Assembly (NCBI GenBank): GCA_003282975.1
Contig: QBYD01000011.1
Coordinates: 1-38,984 of the forward strand
Reading direction: 5' to 3'
From: Pelagibacteraceae bacterium AG-325-C10
GTDB taxonomy: Bacteria; Pseudomonadota; Alphaproteobacteria; Pelagibacterales; Pelagibacteraceae
DNA: 38,984 nt
The translations under genes and the position numbers were made by a program. The notes under the pieces were generated by a model. That model searched no databases. It had not been told where the DNA came from and saw only the letters and a list, made by a program, of their open reading frames with translations. This document shows positions 23,742 through 33,678 of the stretch, in pieces; within the stretch, counting starts at the first letter, position 1, and every line of letters begins with the position of its first letter.

Positions 23742-25343
23742 TTATAAGCTTGCAGGAGCTTTATCCTTAAACAGCTTGTAATCTAAACTATCAACTAATG
23801 CCTTAAAAGAAGCATCGATTATGTTAGGTGATACCCCAATTGTAAACCAATTTACTCCTTTTGAGTCTGTGCTTTCAATTGAAACTCTAGTTACCGCTTC
23901 TGTACCAGTGTTTAAAATTCTAACTTTATAATCAACTAATTTTAAATCTTTTAAATATTCAGAATATTTTGCAAGCTTATTCACATTTTTTCTAATCGCA
24001 TTATCTAAAGCATTTACAGGTCCGTTACCTTGACCTTCACACAATATTTTTTCACCATCAACAACTAGGTTGGCTTTTGCATGAGAAATAATTTCACCTG
24101 CATTATCTTTTTTAACTGAAACATCGTATTCATTAATCAAGATATATCTCGGAATTTCACCCATTAATCTTCTGGCTAATAATTCAAACGAAGCATCAGC
24201 TCCATCATAACTATAACCGATAAATTCTCTGTCTTTTACTTCTTCTAAAAGTTTTTTAATTTTTGGATCATTTTTTTCAACCTCAATACCAATTGATTTT
24301 AATCTAGACATTATATTTGATTGACCAGCCTGATCTGACACAACTATATTTCTTGAATTTCCAACTTCCTCTGGATCAATATGTTCATAAGTTTTAGGGT
24401 TTTTTTGTACTGCTGACACATGCATGCCACCTTTATGTGAAAATGCTGATGCACCAACATAAGGCAAATGTTTATTAGGTTTTCTATTTAATATTTCATC
24501 TAATAAACGAGAACATTGAGTTAAATTTTGTAAATTTTCACGTTTAATATTTATTTCAAATTTTTCACTAAAATCTTTCTTTAAAAATAATGTTGGAATT
24601 AAAGACATTAAATTTGCATTTCCACATCTCTCCCCTAATCCATTTATAGTTCCTTGAATTTGTCTCACTCCAGCTTGAACTGCAGCTAAACTATTTGCAA
24701 CAGCATTTTCTGTATCGTTATGTGCATGAATTCCTAAATTTTCACCTGGAATATGTTTTGCAATCTCTGAAACTATCTTTGATACTTCATGTGGAAGAGT
24801 TCCCCCATTGGTATCACATAATACAATCCATCTAGCACCTTGATTATAAGCTGCCTTTAAACATGAAAGTGTGTATTCTGGATTAGCTTTATAACCATCA
24901 AAACAATGTTCTGCATCAAACATAAACTCTTTACCTGAGCTAACTATATGTTTTGCACTCTCGCTGATATTTTCTAAATTTTGTTCATTAGTTATTCCAA
25001 GTGCTACATCAACTTGAAAATCCCAAGATTTACCAAATAAACATACTGAAGAACTTTTTGAATTGATTAGTGATGCCAGCATAGGATCATTTTCAGCACT
25101 ATGTTCAGACTTTTTAGTCATTCCAAAAGCAGTAAGTTTAGCGTTTTTAAAACCATGGTCTTTATTAAAAAATTCAGTATCTGTTGGATTGGCTCCAGGC
25201 CACCCACCTTCAATATAATCAACACCTAAAACATCTAAAGAAGCAGATATTTTTTCCTTATCATCAATTGAAAAATCAACTCCTTGAGTTTGTGCACCGT
25301 CTCTTAACGTTGTATCAAATATATATAGCTTTTCTTTACTCAT
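23742..25343 (-). CDS. cimA: (R)-citramalate synthase
   Basis: CimA condenses acetyl-CoA with pyruvate to citramalate, the first step of a threonine-independent route to isoleucine. The 533 residues start with a DRE-TIM barrel showing FDTTLRDGAQTQG (about 9-21), GWPGANPTD and LGIHAHNDTENAVANSLAAV. A C-terminal LeuA-type allosteric domain follows (about 380-515) and would sense isoleucine. The GWPGANP segment and the overall length fit CimA better than LeuA or homocitrate synthase. It overlaps cysS by four bases. Confidence 0.92.
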   Translation of the reverse strand: MSKEKLYIFDTTLRDGAQTQGVDFSIDDKEKISASLDVLGVDYIEGGWPGANPTDTEFFNKDHGFKNAKLTAFGMTKKSEHSAENDPMLASLINSKSSSVCLFGKSWDFQVDVALGITNEQNLENISESAKHIVSSGKEFMFDAEHCFDGYKANPEYTLSCLKAAYNQGARWIVLCDTNGGTLPHEVSKIVSEIAKHIPGENLGIHAHNDTENAVANSLAAVQAGVRQIQGTINGLGERCGNANLMSLIPTLFLKKDFSEKFEINIKRENLQNLTQCSRLLDEILNRKPNKHLPYVGASAFSHKGGMHVSAVQKNPKTYEHIDPEEVGNSRNIVVSDQAGQSNIMSRLKSIGIEVEKNDPKIKKLLEEVKDREFIGYSYDGADASFELLARRLMGEIPRYILINEYDVSVKKDNAGEIISHAKANLVVDGEKILCEGQGNGPVNALDNAIRKNVNKLAKYSEYLKDLKLVDYKVRILNTGTEAVTRVSIESTDSKGVNWFTIGVSPNIIDASFKALVDSLDYKLFKDKAPASL

Positions 25344-26689
25344 TTAAATTTCCAAATCGTTTTACCATCTTTATCCTCTATTAAAACTCCTTTATCTAAA
25401 AGATAATCTCTAATATTATCAGCTTCTTTATAATCTTTATTTGCTCTTGCATTATTTCTTAGCTGTATCTTATTTTCTATTTCTTTTTCAGAGATATCTA
25501 CTTTACCTTTTTTGTGATTTAACCACTCTTCTTTTGTCTCTTTAAGTAAACCTATAAAATTACATGCTGAGTTAAAAATTTGTTTATCTTTTTCATCTCC
25601 TTTGTTGGCTTTATCATAAAGCTTATGTAAATTTGCAATATAACCAGGTGTATTGATATCATCATATAAAGGTTGGATGATTTCATCATCTAAATCATTT
25701 TCTGATGGTAAATAAACATTATACCATTTATCAATTGTATTTTGACAATCCTCTAAAAGTTTATCATTCCAATCTAAGGGTTGTTTATAATGAGCACTTA
25801 TCAACGCTAGTCTTAAAACTTGACCACTAACTTTATTTCTAAAATCTTTTATCTTTAAAATATTTCCCTGAGATTTTGCCATTTTCTCATTAGACATTGT
25901 AATAAAAGCATTATGCAACCAATAATTAGCAAAAACATCAGTATCATTTGCACATCTTGATTGTGCAATTTCATTTTCATGATGAGGAAAAATTAAATCT
26001 ATACCTCCTCCATGAATATCAAATTCATTACCTAAAAACTTTTTAGACATTGCTGAGCATTCTAAATGCCAACCAGGCCTTCCTTTGCCCCATGGTGAAT
26101 CCCATGCTGGTTCATCATCTATTGATGGTTTCCACAATACAAAATCTTCTGAATTTTTTTTGTTATCACTAACTTCAATTCTAGATCCTGCTAATAAATC
26201 CTCTAATTTTTTATTTGATAGTTTTCCATAATCATCAAATTTTTTAACTTCAAAATAAACATGTTGATTATTTTCATAAGCAAAGCCTTTTTTAATTAAC
26301 TCAGAAATCATCTCAATCATTAAATCAATATGCTCAGTTGCTTTTGGTTGTTGTGAAGGGTTTTCACAATTTAAATAATTGCAGTCTTCATTAAAACTTT
26401 TAATAACAGTTTGAGTTAAATCAGAGATCGATATGTTTTTTTCTTTTGATGATTTAATTATTTTATCATCAACATCAGTAATATTTCTAACATAAGTTAC
26501 ATTTGAAAATTTATTTTTAAGAACTTTAAAAAGAATATCAAAAATTACAATCGGTCTTGCATTTCCTATATGTGGGTCATCATAGACAGTTGGGCCACAT
26601 ACATACATACCTATATTATTTTCATCTATTGGAACAAATTTTTCTTTTTTGTTACTCAGATTATTTGTTAAAAAAATATCTTTATTCAT
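25340..26689 (-). CDS. cysS: Cysteinyl-tRNA synthetase
   Basis: A class I aminoacyl-tRNA synthetase that charges tRNA-Cys. The 449 residues carry the HIGH-type motif in GPTVYDDPHIGNARP (about 32-46), the zinc/cysteine-site region with WHLECSAMSKKFLG and DIHGGGIDLIFPHHENEIAQ, and the KMSKS-type motif KMAKSQGN. The gene ends within the cimA start (ATGA). A hairpin lies just upstream, after nadE. Confidence 0.98.
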   Translation of the reverse strand: MNKDIFLTNNLSNKKEKFVPIDENNIGMYVCGPTVYDDPHIGNARPIVIFDILFKVLKNKFSNVTYVRNITDVDDKIIKSSKEKNISISDLTQTVIKSFNEDCNYLNCENPSQQPKATEHIDLMIEMISELIKKGFAYENNQHVYFEVKKFDDYGKLSNKKLEDLLAGSRIEVSDNKKNSEDFVLWKPSIDDEPAWDSPWGKGRPGWHLECSAMSKKFLGNEFDIHGGGIDLIFPHHENEIAQSRCANDTDVFANYWLHNAFITMSNEKMAKSQGNILKIKDFRNKVSGQVLRLALISAHYKQPLDWNDKLLEDCQNTIDKWYNVYLPSENDLDDEIIQPLYDDINTPGYIANLHKLYDKANKGDEKDKQIFNSACNFIGLLKETKEEWLNHKKGKVDISEKEIENKIQLRNNARANKDYKEADNIRDYLLDKGVLIEDKDGKTIWKFK

Positions 26690-26711
26690 TATTTTAGAGA
26701 TATACTTAAAT

Positions 26712-26731
26712 AATAGATTTGTGAATCTATT
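26712..26731 (-). terminator. Hairpin between nadE and cysS, possible weak terminator
   Basis: Perfect 8-bp arms AATAGATT (26712-26719) and AATCTATT (26724-26731) enclose a four-base loop. The element starts 3 bases after the nadE stop. On the transcribed strand it is followed by AUUUAAG, a poor U tract. It is AU-rich, so it may be an mRNA 3'-end or processing hairpin instead of a true terminator. Confidence 0.35.
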
Positions 26732-26734
26732 TGA

Positions 26735-27472
26735 TTAATTAGGAATTTTGCATACTGGAATTGGCTCCATTTTATGCAAATTTTGTTTTCTTATTATTTC
26801 GTATTTCGCTCTATTAGGTGAATTTGGATTATTCATAGCTTCTTCTAATTCATGATATTGTAATCCAAGCTGTCCTTCATCAGTTCGACCATCGTCCCAT
26901 AATCCATCAGTGGGCGCTGCTTCAATTATCTCTTTTAAAATTCCAAGTTCTTTTCCAAGATCCCAAACTTCAGTTTTTTTACAATCAGCTATTGGTGAAA
27001 TATCAACACCACCATCTCCGTATTTTGTATAAAATCCAACACCAAAATCCTCAACTTTGTTACCAGTTCCAACAACAATACCCTTGTTTGCTGCCGCTAC
27101 TTGATAAAGTGTTGTCATTCTAAGTCTAGCTCTAGAATTTGCCATTCCATGTTCATTATCAAATTTAGATAGACTTGCCGAAAAAGCTAAAAATAATTCA
27201 TCTAGATTAATTGTATGAGCTTCAACATTATTGAATTTATTAACCAACCATTCTTGATGTTTTAAACTTAAATCATGTTGATGAGATTTTTGTTTTATTG
27301 GCATTGATAAAACAATTGTCTTTAATCCAGTCATTGCACTCAAAGTACTTGATACCGATGAATCTATTCCACCAGAAATTCCAATAACTAATGATTGGGC
27401 CTTACTTGGCATATTTTCTGCATAATCTCTTATCCAGTTAGAAATAAATTTAACTTTTTCTGAAGCGTTCAT
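26735..27472 (-). CDS. nadE: NAD synthetase (ammonia-type)
   Basis: NadE converts nicotinate adenine dinucleotide to NAD with ATP and ammonia, the last step of NAD synthesis. The 245 residues form only the synthetase domain: the P-loop GISGGIDSSVSS (about 29-40), VVGTGNKVEDFGVGFYTKYGDGGVD is split by the ATP site, and the C-terminal DDGRTDEGQLGLQYHELE. No nitrilase-like glutaminase domain is present, so it should use free ammonia. nadK lies elsewhere in the window, so the window encodes both the making and the phosphorylation of NAD. Confidence 0.95.
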   Translation of the reverse strand: MNASEKVKFISNWIRDYAENMPSKAQSLVIGISGGIDSSVSSTLSAMTGLKTIVLSMPIKQKSHQHDLSLKHQEWLVNKFNNVEAHTINLDELFLAFSASLSKFDNEHGMANSRARLRMTTLYQVAAANKGIVVGTGNKVEDFGVGFYTKYGDGGVDISPIADCKKTEVWDLGKELGILKEIIEAAPTDGLWDDGRTDEGQLGLQYHELEEAMNNPNSPNRAKYEIIRKQNLHKMEPIPVCKIPN

Positions 27473-27512
27473 ATTTACTAAAGTAGTATTTGTTATTGTG
27501 TTTTACAATGAC

Positions 27513-28892
27513 TTAAGATGCCGCTCTGTTTGCATTTTTAGAATATGAGCTATTCTTTTTTATCTCATCAGAAATTAAAAAAGCTAATTCTAGAGCTTGA
27601 TTTGCATTAAGTCTTGGGTCACAATGAGTTCGATATCTTGATGACAGATCCTTTTCTGAAATCTTTTGAGCTCCACCAATACATTCTGTAACATTTTGAC
27701 CTGTTAATTCTATATGAAGACCTCCAGCATAACTTCCTTCACTTAAATGACACGCGAATACATTTTTAACTTCTTTAATAACACTATTAAAAGGTCTTGT
27801 TTTAAATCCTGTGGCAGCCTGAATAGTGTTTCCGTGGCATGGGTCACATGACCAAATGACATTTAATCCCTCTTTTTTAATCGCTCTAATTAATTTTGGA
27901 AGATGTTTTGAAACATTATCAGCACCAAATCTTGAAATTAAAGTAATTTTACCTTTTTCATTTTTTGGATTTATTCTATTACACAAATTAATTAAATCAT
28001 CAGCTTTTAAAGTGGGTCCACATTTAATCCCAATTGGGTTTTCAATACCTCTACAAAATTCTACATGTCCTCCATCTAACTGCCTCGTTCTATCTCCAAT
28101 CCAAACGAAGTGAGCTGAAGTATCATGATTTTCACCCGTAATAGAGTCTGTACGTGTCATAGTTTCTTCAAATGGAAGCAATAAAGCTTCGTGTGAAGTC
28201 CAAAAATTAACTGTTTTTAGTCTTCTGTTAAAGTCAGAATTAATTCCACAAGCTTGCATAAATGCTAAAGAATCAGCAATTCTATCTTCTAATTCTTTAA
28301 ATCTTTTTAACTCAGGACTATTTTTTATAAAACCAAGGTTCCAATTATGGACATTTTGGAGGTCTGCAAAACCACCATGGCAAAAAGCTCTGATCAAATT
28401 TAATGTAGCCGCAGATTGAGAGTAAGCTTTAAATAATCTTTTAGGATCTGGAACTCTAGCTTTTTCTGTAAATTCCATACCATTTATATTGTCTCCTAAG
28501 TAACTAGGTAACTCTACTCCATTCTTAGTTTCTACAGGTGAGCTTCTAGGTTTTGAAAATTGCCCAGCTATTCTTCCTAACTTTACAACAGGTAAAGATG
28601 CTGAATAAGTAAGAACTAATGACATTTGTAACATTAGTTTGAATGTATCTCTTATATTGTCTGGATTAAATTCTGCAAAACTTTCTGCACAATCTCCACC
28701 TTGGAGTAAAAAAGCTTTACCATCCACTACATCAGCAAGTTGATCTTTTAAATGTCTTGTCTCACCAGCAAATACTAGAGGTGGAAACGTACTCATTTTA
28801 TCCAGAACCATCCCCAGTTCTTTTTTATCTGGATACTCGGGAATATGTTTTACGGGATATTTTCTCCAACTATTTTTTTTCCAATTTTTCAT
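27513..28892 (-). CDS. aroG: 3-deoxy-7-phosphoheptulonate (DAHP) synthase, class II
   Basis: This enzyme condenses phosphoenolpyruvate and erythrose 4-phosphate at the entry of the shikimate pathway. The 459 residues follow the plant-type class II pattern with KKNSWRKYPVKHIPEYPD at the start, the metal-binding Cys in LLQGGDCAESFAEF, GRIAGQFSKPRS, and the C-terminal WSCDPCHGNT and HIELTGQNVTECIGG. I choose the ATG at 28890-28892; a TTG two codons earlier would only add two residues. The symbol is conventional; class II enzymes are not orthologous to E. coli AroG. Confidence 0.93.
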   Translation of the reverse strand: MKNWKKNSWRKYPVKHIPEYPDKKELGMVLDKMSTFPPLVFAGETRHLKDQLADVVDGKAFLLQGGDCAESFAEFNPDNIRDTFKLMLQMSLVLTYSASLPVVKLGRIAGQFSKPRSSPVETKNGVELPSYLGDNINGMEFTEKARVPDPKRLFKAYSQSAATLNLIRAFCHGGFADLQNVHNWNLGFIKNSPELKRFKELEDRIADSLAFMQACGINSDFNRRLKTVNFWTSHEALLLPFEETMTRTDSITGENHDTSAHFVWIGDRTRQLDGGHVEFCRGIENPIGIKCGPTLKADDLINLCNRINPKNEKGKITLISRFGADNVSKHLPKLIRAIKKEGLNVIWSCDPCHGNTIQAATGFKTRPFNSVIKEVKNVFACHLSEGSYAGGLHIELTGQNVTECIGGAQKISEKDLSSRYRTHCDPRLNANQALELAFLISDEIKKNSSYSKNANRAAS

Positions 28893-28927
28893 ATTCAACT
28901 GGCGATTGTTTTAACAGAGTTTACGTT

Positions 28928-30748
28928 TTATTCAACTGTTACAGATTTAGCTAAATTTCTTGGTTTATCTATATCATAACCTTTTTTAAGGGCTGAGTAA
29001 TAAGCCAGTTTTTGGAGAGGAATTGTTAAAAGAAAAGGTAATAAATCATCATTTGTACTTTCAACTTCAATTGTTTCCCAAATATTTTCAGATACAACTT
29101 CATCTGTGCTTTTATTTGTTATTAATAAAACTTTCGCACCTCTTGCTACTACTTCCTGCATATTAGAAATAGTTTTTTTGTAATAACTATCTCTTGGAGC
29201 TAATACTACAACAGGCATACCTTCTTCTATTAATGCTAAAGGTCCATGTTTCATTTCTCCAGCTGGATACCCTTCAGCATGCACATACGATAATTCTTTA
29301 AGTTTTAAAGCACCCTCTAAAGCTATTGGGTAAGAAAAGCCTCTTCCTAAAAACATAGATCCTTTTGCTTCATTAAACGTAGATGCAATTGATTGAATAT
29401 CATTGTCAATTAATAAAGTCTTTTCAATTAAGGTTGGTAAATTTTTTAAATCTTTAATTTTGTCTTGGTAAACTTTATTTTCAATCTCACTCCTTAAAGA
29501 TCCTAATTTAATAGCAAGTATATAAAGAACAAGTATTTGACCTAAAAATGCTTTGGTAGAAGCAACACCGATTTCAGGTCCACAATGAATTGGTAATACA
29601 AAATTAGAGTCCCTTGCAATTGAGCTTTCAATTACATTTACAACTGCACATGTTTTCATATTGTTTTTATTGCATATGTCTAAAGCGGCATAAGTATCAG
29701 CTGTTTCACCTGATTGTGAAACAAATACATATAAAGTATCACTCTTGAATCTATTTTTTCGGTATCTAAATTCTGATGCAATATCAATATTTACATCTAA
29801 AGAAGTTAATTCTTCAAACCAATATTTTGCCATTAAACATGAGTGATATGCGGTACCGCAACCTATTAAAGTTATTGAATTAATTTCATTAATTTTCCAA
29901 GGAAAATTATAAATATTAATGTCATTATTAATATTATCTACATATTCTTTAATACCTGTTTTTAAAGTCAGTGGCTGCTCTTCAATCTCTTTAGCCATAA
30001 AGTGCTTAAAATCACCTTTATCATAACTTTCTTCTTTTGATGAAAGTTCTAAAATTTTTTTATTAATCTTTTTTCCCTCATTATTAAAAAAATTAACTTC
30101 ATCTTTTTTGATTATACAAAATTCTCCATCTTCCAAATATGTAATTTTATTTGTCATTGATTTTAATGCATAAGAGTCTGATCCTAGATAATTTTCGTTT
30201 GGACCATATCCAACAGCAAGGGGTGAACCACGTCTTGCTCCAACAATTAAATCTGGTTTATCTTTAAAAATAACACCTAAAGCAAAACTACCATGAAGTT
30301 GTTTAAGTGTTTTTGTAATAGCTTCCTGTAACTCAGAAGATTTTAAATTTTCTGTAATCAAATGAACAATTACTTCTGTATCAGTTTGTGATTTAAATTT
30401 ATGGCCCTGATTTATTAAATATTTTTTAAGTAGTGTTGAGTTTTCTATTATACCGTTATGTACAACAGAAACATTATCTGATGAATGTGGGTGTGCATTT
30501 ATGCTATTAGGTACCCCATGTGTAGCCCATCTAACATGGCCTATTCCAATATTTCCAGATAAAACCTTTAAATCAAAATTTTTTTCTAAATTTTCAACTC
30601 TACCTTCAGACTTTACTTCGTTAATATAACCGTCAGATAAAGTTGCAATACCAGCTGAGTCATAGCCTCTGTACTCTAATTTTTTTAAAGAATTAATTAT
30701 ATTAGCTGAAACAGGTTTATTGCTGGAAATTCCAATTATTCCACACAT
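28928..30748 (-). CDS. glmS: Glutamine-fructose-6-phosphate aminotransferase
   Basis: GlmS makes glucosamine 6-phosphate, the first step toward UDP-GlcNAc for peptidoglycan and lipopolysaccharide. The 606 residues are full length. The N-terminal class II glutaminase has the nucleophile Cys2 (MCGIIGISS) plus GHVRWATHG. Two SIS domains follow, with SQSGETADTYAAL and a C-terminal end of DKPRNLAKSVTVE. It lies 3 bases downstream of glmU, so the sugar-nucleotide steps are coexpressed. No glmS ribozyme is evident in the short glmU-glmS gap. Confidence 0.98.
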   Translation of the reverse strand: MCGIIGISSNKPVSANIINSLKKLEYRGYDSAGIATLSDGYINEVKSEGRVENLEKNFDLKVLSGNIGIGHVRWATHGVPNSINAHPHSSDNVSVVHNGIIENSTLLKKYLINQGHKFKSQTDTEVIVHLITENLKSSELQEAITKTLKQLHGSFALGVIFKDKPDLIVGARRGSPLAVGYGPNENYLGSDSYALKSMTNKITYLEDGEFCIIKKDEVNFFNNEGKKINKKILELSSKEESYDKGDFKHFMAKEIEEQPLTLKTGIKEYVDNINNDINIYNFPWKINEINSITLIGCGTAYHSCLMAKYWFEELTSLDVNIDIASEFRYRKNRFKSDTLYVFVSQSGETADTYAALDICNKNNMKTCAVVNVIESSIARDSNFVLPIHCGPEIGVASTKAFLGQILVLYILAIKLGSLRSEIENKVYQDKIKDLKNLPTLIEKTLLIDNDIQSIASTFNEAKGSMFLGRGFSYPIALEGALKLKELSYVHAEGYPAGEMKHGPLALIEEGMPVVVLAPRDSYYKKTISNMQEVVARGAKVLLITNKSTDEVVSENIWETIEVESTNDDLLPFLLTIPLQKLAYYSALKKGYDIDKPRNLAKSVTVE

Positions 30749-30751
30749 AAA

Positions 30752-31369
30752 TTATTTTCTCTTATAGTTTTTAATTTCAGTTTGTAACGATCTTGTTAGC
30801 GCTAAAGATTTCTTTTTAACACTTTTAGTAATTACAGAGCCTGCTCCAACAATACTTTTTTCTTCAATAGTAACTGGCGCTACTAATGCAGAATTAGAGC
30901 CTATAAAAACATTGTCTTTAATTTTTGTTTTACTCTTTTTAACTCCATCATAATTACATGTAATTGTTCCAGCACCAATATTTGAAGATTTTCCAATAGT
31001 GGTGTCGCCAATATAAGATAAGTGATTTACTTTAGATTTTTTTCCTACAATACTTTTTTTTACTTCCACAAAATTTCCAATCTTTGAACCTTCTTTTAAA
31101 ATTGTCTCAGGTCTTATTCTTGCATAAGGTCCTACCTCAACTTTATTTTCGATTTTGCAAGATTCTAGGTGGGAAAAAGATTTAACAATCACATTGTTTC
31201 CTATGTTAACTTTTTTTCCAATTACAACATAAGGTTCAATAGTAACATTTTTTCCAATTTTAGTATCCGTAGAGAAAAAAATTGTTTCAGGTCCCATCAT
31301 TTTAACACCTGATTTTAAAAATTTATTTCTAAGTTTATTTTGAATTTTATATAAATTTAATTCTTTCAT
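30752..31369 (-). CDS. glmU: GlmU C-terminal acetyltransferase domain only
   Basis: GlmU normally acetylates glucosamine 1-phosphate and then makes UDP-GlcNAc. This 205-residue protein corresponds only to the second half of the usual 450-residue enzyme: a linker helix (LYKIQNKLRNKFLKSGVKMMGPETIFF), left-handed beta-helix hexapeptide repeats (about 35-185), and the acetyltransferase signatures GPYARIRPE, VGNFVEVKK and NIGAGTITCNYDG. The pyrophosphorylase domain with its LAAGKGTRM-type motif is missing. A TAA stop 11 codons upstream (31403-31405) and the divergent gph gene exclude an upstream extension. It is followed by glmS. The uridylyltransferase step must be encoded elsewhere. Confidence 0.88.
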   Translation of the reverse strand: MKELNLYKIQNKLRNKFLKSGVKMMGPETIFFSTDTKIGKNVTIEPYVVIGKKVNIGNNVIVKSFSHLESCKIENKVEVGPYARIRPETILKEGSKIGNFVEVKKSIVGKKSKVNHLSYIGDTTIGKSSNIGAGTITCNYDGVKKSKTKIKDNVFIGSNSALVAPVTIEEKSIVGAGSVITKSVKKKSLALTRSLQTEIKNYKRK

Positions 31370-31438
31370 TTTTAAATTCTTTACATTAAGTATACTTCTT
31401 AATTAATTCACATAATATTTCTTTAAAATACTTTTAAA

Positions 31439-32122
31439 ATGAAGCAAAAATTTACAGTTTTATTTGATCTTGATGGCACACTTGTTGATACGGCACCAGA
31501 TCTTATGCGTGCTCATAATCATGTAATGAAAAAATTTGGATATCCAACAAAATCTACTGAAGAAATTAGAAATTTAGTTGGTAAAGGTGCTGGAGCCTTA
31601 ATTGGAAGATCTATTTGGGGTCAAGCAAAAAAAGAATTTCATAGCGTAATTGATTTAAAGATAAAAGATGAAATGTCTAAAGAGTTTGTAAATTATTATG
31701 GAAAAAATATTATTAACGAAAGTACACTGATCAAAGGTGTAAAAGATTTTTTAATCTGGTGTAAAAATCAAAACATATCAATGGCTGTATGTACAAATAA
31801 ACAAGAACATTTATCAAATGATCTTTTAAAGAAAATTGGTATTTATGATTTTTTTGAATATGTGGCTGGTTCAGATACTTTTGATTATTGTAAACCTGAT
31901 CCTAGACATCTTACTTCAGTAGTTGAAATATTAGATGGCGATGTAAATAAAACTATTATGATTGGAGATAGTGAGACAGATGCAAATGCAGCAAAAGCTG
32001 CAGAGATCCCAATTATTTTACTTGAAAACGGTTATACTGAAAAAAATACAACCGAAATCTATCATAATCACTTAATAAAAGACTTTATCGGAATTGAAAA
32101 AATAATTTCAAAATATCTTTAA
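31439..32122 (+). CDS. gph: Phosphoglycolate phosphatase-type HAD hydrolase
   Basis: A 227-residue HAD-superfamily phosphatase. Motif I FDLDGTLVDTAPDL places the nucleophile at Asp10 and the acid at Asp12, motif II is VCTNK and motif IV is MIGDSETDANAA, with an alpha-helical cap between. This is the Gph pattern for 2-phosphoglycolate, which arises in DNA repair. Specificity within HAD enzymes is hard to prove from sequence. The gene is divergent from glmU with a 69-base gap and lies ahead of the prp genes, probably as a separate unit. Confidence 0.85.
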   Translation: MKQKFTVLFDLDGTLVDTAPDLMRAHNHVMKKFGYPTKSTEEIRNLVGKGAGALIGRSIWGQAKKEFHSVIDLKIKDEMSKEFVNYYGKNIINESTLIKGVKDFLIWCKNQNISMAVCTNKQEHLSNDLLKKIGIYDFFEYVAGSDTFDYCKPDPRHLTSVVEILDGDVNKTIMIGDSETDANAAKAAEIPIILLENGYTEKNTTEIYHNHLIKDFIGIEKIISKYL

Positions 32123-32164
32123 TATTGATTATTTTTTTTTAACTATTAAAACAAAATCACTACT

Positions 32165-32178
32165 AAGGAGTTTTTTTG
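32165..32178 (+). promoter_or_regulatory. prpD: Ribosome-binding site fixing a TTG start for prpD
   Basis: AAGGAG (32165-32170) stands five bases ahead of TTG at 32176-32178. No ATG or GTG occurs nearby in frame, and the reading frame is prpD-like from this point on. This is one of the few clear Shine-Dalgarno sites in the window. Confidence 0.7.
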
Positions 32179-33678
32179 TTATTACACACAGTTAAAGTTT
32201 ATCCGTCTAAAATACACCTTCCAAAAAAGAAACAGCTTGCTTGGAAAATTGCTGAGATTGCAAGCGACAATGCAAAATTAAATAAAGACGCAATAGAGAT
32301 GGTAATCAATAGAATAATTGATAATGCATCGGTTGCTATAGCCTCTTTAAATAGAAAACCTGTAATTTCTTCTAGGGAAATGGCTTTAAAACATTCAAGA
32401 AAAAATGGTGCTACTTTATTTGGAGTAAATTCAAAATTAAAATTTGATTGTGAATGGGCTGCTTGGTCAAACGGCACTGCTGTTAGAGAATTAGATTTTC
32501 ATGATACTTTCTTAGCAGCAGACTACAGTCATCCTGGAGATAACATTCCACCATTATTAAGCGTTGCTCAACAAAATAAAAAAAGTGGCCTAGATTTACT
32601 GAGAGGAATTATTACTGCTTATGAAGTGCAAGTAAATCTCGTAAAAGGCATTTGTCTTCATAAACACAAAGTAGATCATATTGCACATTTAGGTCCAAGT
32701 GTTGCTGCTGGATTAGGTTCTATGCTAAAACTTAATACCGAAACTATTTATCAGGCTGTTCAACAAGCTTTACATACTACAGTCTCTACAAGACAATCTA
32801 GAAAAGGTGAAATTTCAAGTTGGAAAGCTTATGCGCCAGCGCATGCAGGTAAACTTGCTATTGAAGCTGTGGACAGAGTTATGCGTGGTGAAGGTGCACC
32901 TAGTCCGATATATGAAGGTGAAGATAGTGTAATTGCTAGAATATTAGATGGAAAAAAAGCAAATTACAAAGTCCCACTACCAAAAAAAAATGAGAGTAAA
33001 AAGGCAATACTTGAAACATATACAAAAGAATATTCTGCAGAGTATCAATCACAAGCATTAATTGATTTAGCTAAAAAATTAAAAACTAAAGTTCCAAATT
33101 TAAGTCAAATCAAAAAAATAGATATATTTACAAGTCATCATACACACTATGTGATTGGAACTGGCGCTAATGATCCTCAAAAAATGGATCCAAATGCAAG
33201 TAGAGAAACACTAGATCACTCTATAATGTATATTTTTGCTGTAGCATTAGAAGATGGTGATTGGCATCATGTAAAATCTTATACAAAAGCTAGAGCAAAT
33301 AAAAAAAACACACTAAAGATTTGGAAATCAATTACAACATATGAGGATAAGAAGTGGACAAAAAAATACCATGATCCTAATCCAATGAAAAAATCTTTTG
33401 GAGCAAAAGTTGTTATTACTTTAAATAATAGAAAAAAAATATCAGAGCAACTTGATCGGGCAGATGCACATCCTTATGGAGCAAGACCGTTTAAAAGACA
33501 AAACTATATTAATAAATTCAAAGCATTAACAGATAGCATTTTAGAAAAAAAAGAAAGTGATCGTTTTTTAAAAGTAGTTCAAAATTTAAAAAATTTAAAA
33601 CCAGGTCAACTAGATAAACTAAATATAGAAATTAAAAAAAATAAATTAAAAAGAAATTTAAAAAAAGGAATATTTTAG
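32176..33678 (+). CDS. prpD: 2-methylcitrate dehydratase (MmgE/PrpD family)
   Basis: PrpD dehydrates 2-methylcitrate to 2-methyl-cis-aconitate in the methylcitrate cycle for propionyl-CoA. The 500 residues show family segments [25 protein letters not shown]-type (here split by position), a Lys/Arg stretch [20 protein letters not shown] and PIYEGEDSV. The TTG start is supported by AAGGAG. prpB overlaps its stop by one base. MmgE/PrpD homologues can also act on citrate, but the operon partners favour the methylcitrate role. Confidence 0.93.
   Translation: MLLHTVKVYPSKIHLPKKKQLAWKIAEIASDNAKLNKDAIEMVINRIIDNASVAIASLNRKPVISSREMALKHSRKNGATLFGVNSKLKFDCEWAAWSNGTAVRELDFHDTFLAADYSHPGDNIPPLLSVAQQNKKSGLDLLRGIITAYEVQVNLVKGICLHKHKVDHIAHLGPSVAAGLGSMLKLNTETIYQAVQQALHTTVSTRQSRKGEISSWKAYAPAHAGKLAIEAVDRVMRGEGAPSPIYEGEDSVIARILDGKKANYKVPLPKKNESKKAILETYTKEYSAEYQSQALIDLAKKLKTKVPNLSQIKKIDIFTSHHTHYVIGTGANDPQKMDPNASRETLDHSIMYIFAVALEDGDWHHVKSYTKARANKKNTLKIWKSITTYEDKKWTKKYHDPNPMKKSFGAKVVITLNNRKKISEQLDRADAHPYGARPFKRQNYINKFKALTDSILEKKESDRFLKVVQNLKNLKPGQLDKLNIEIKKNKLKRNLKKGIF

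Noticed and set aside
32129-32142. T-rich run after gph as an intrinsic terminator
   Set aside because: No stable stem precedes it; only a five-bp A/T pairing is possible.
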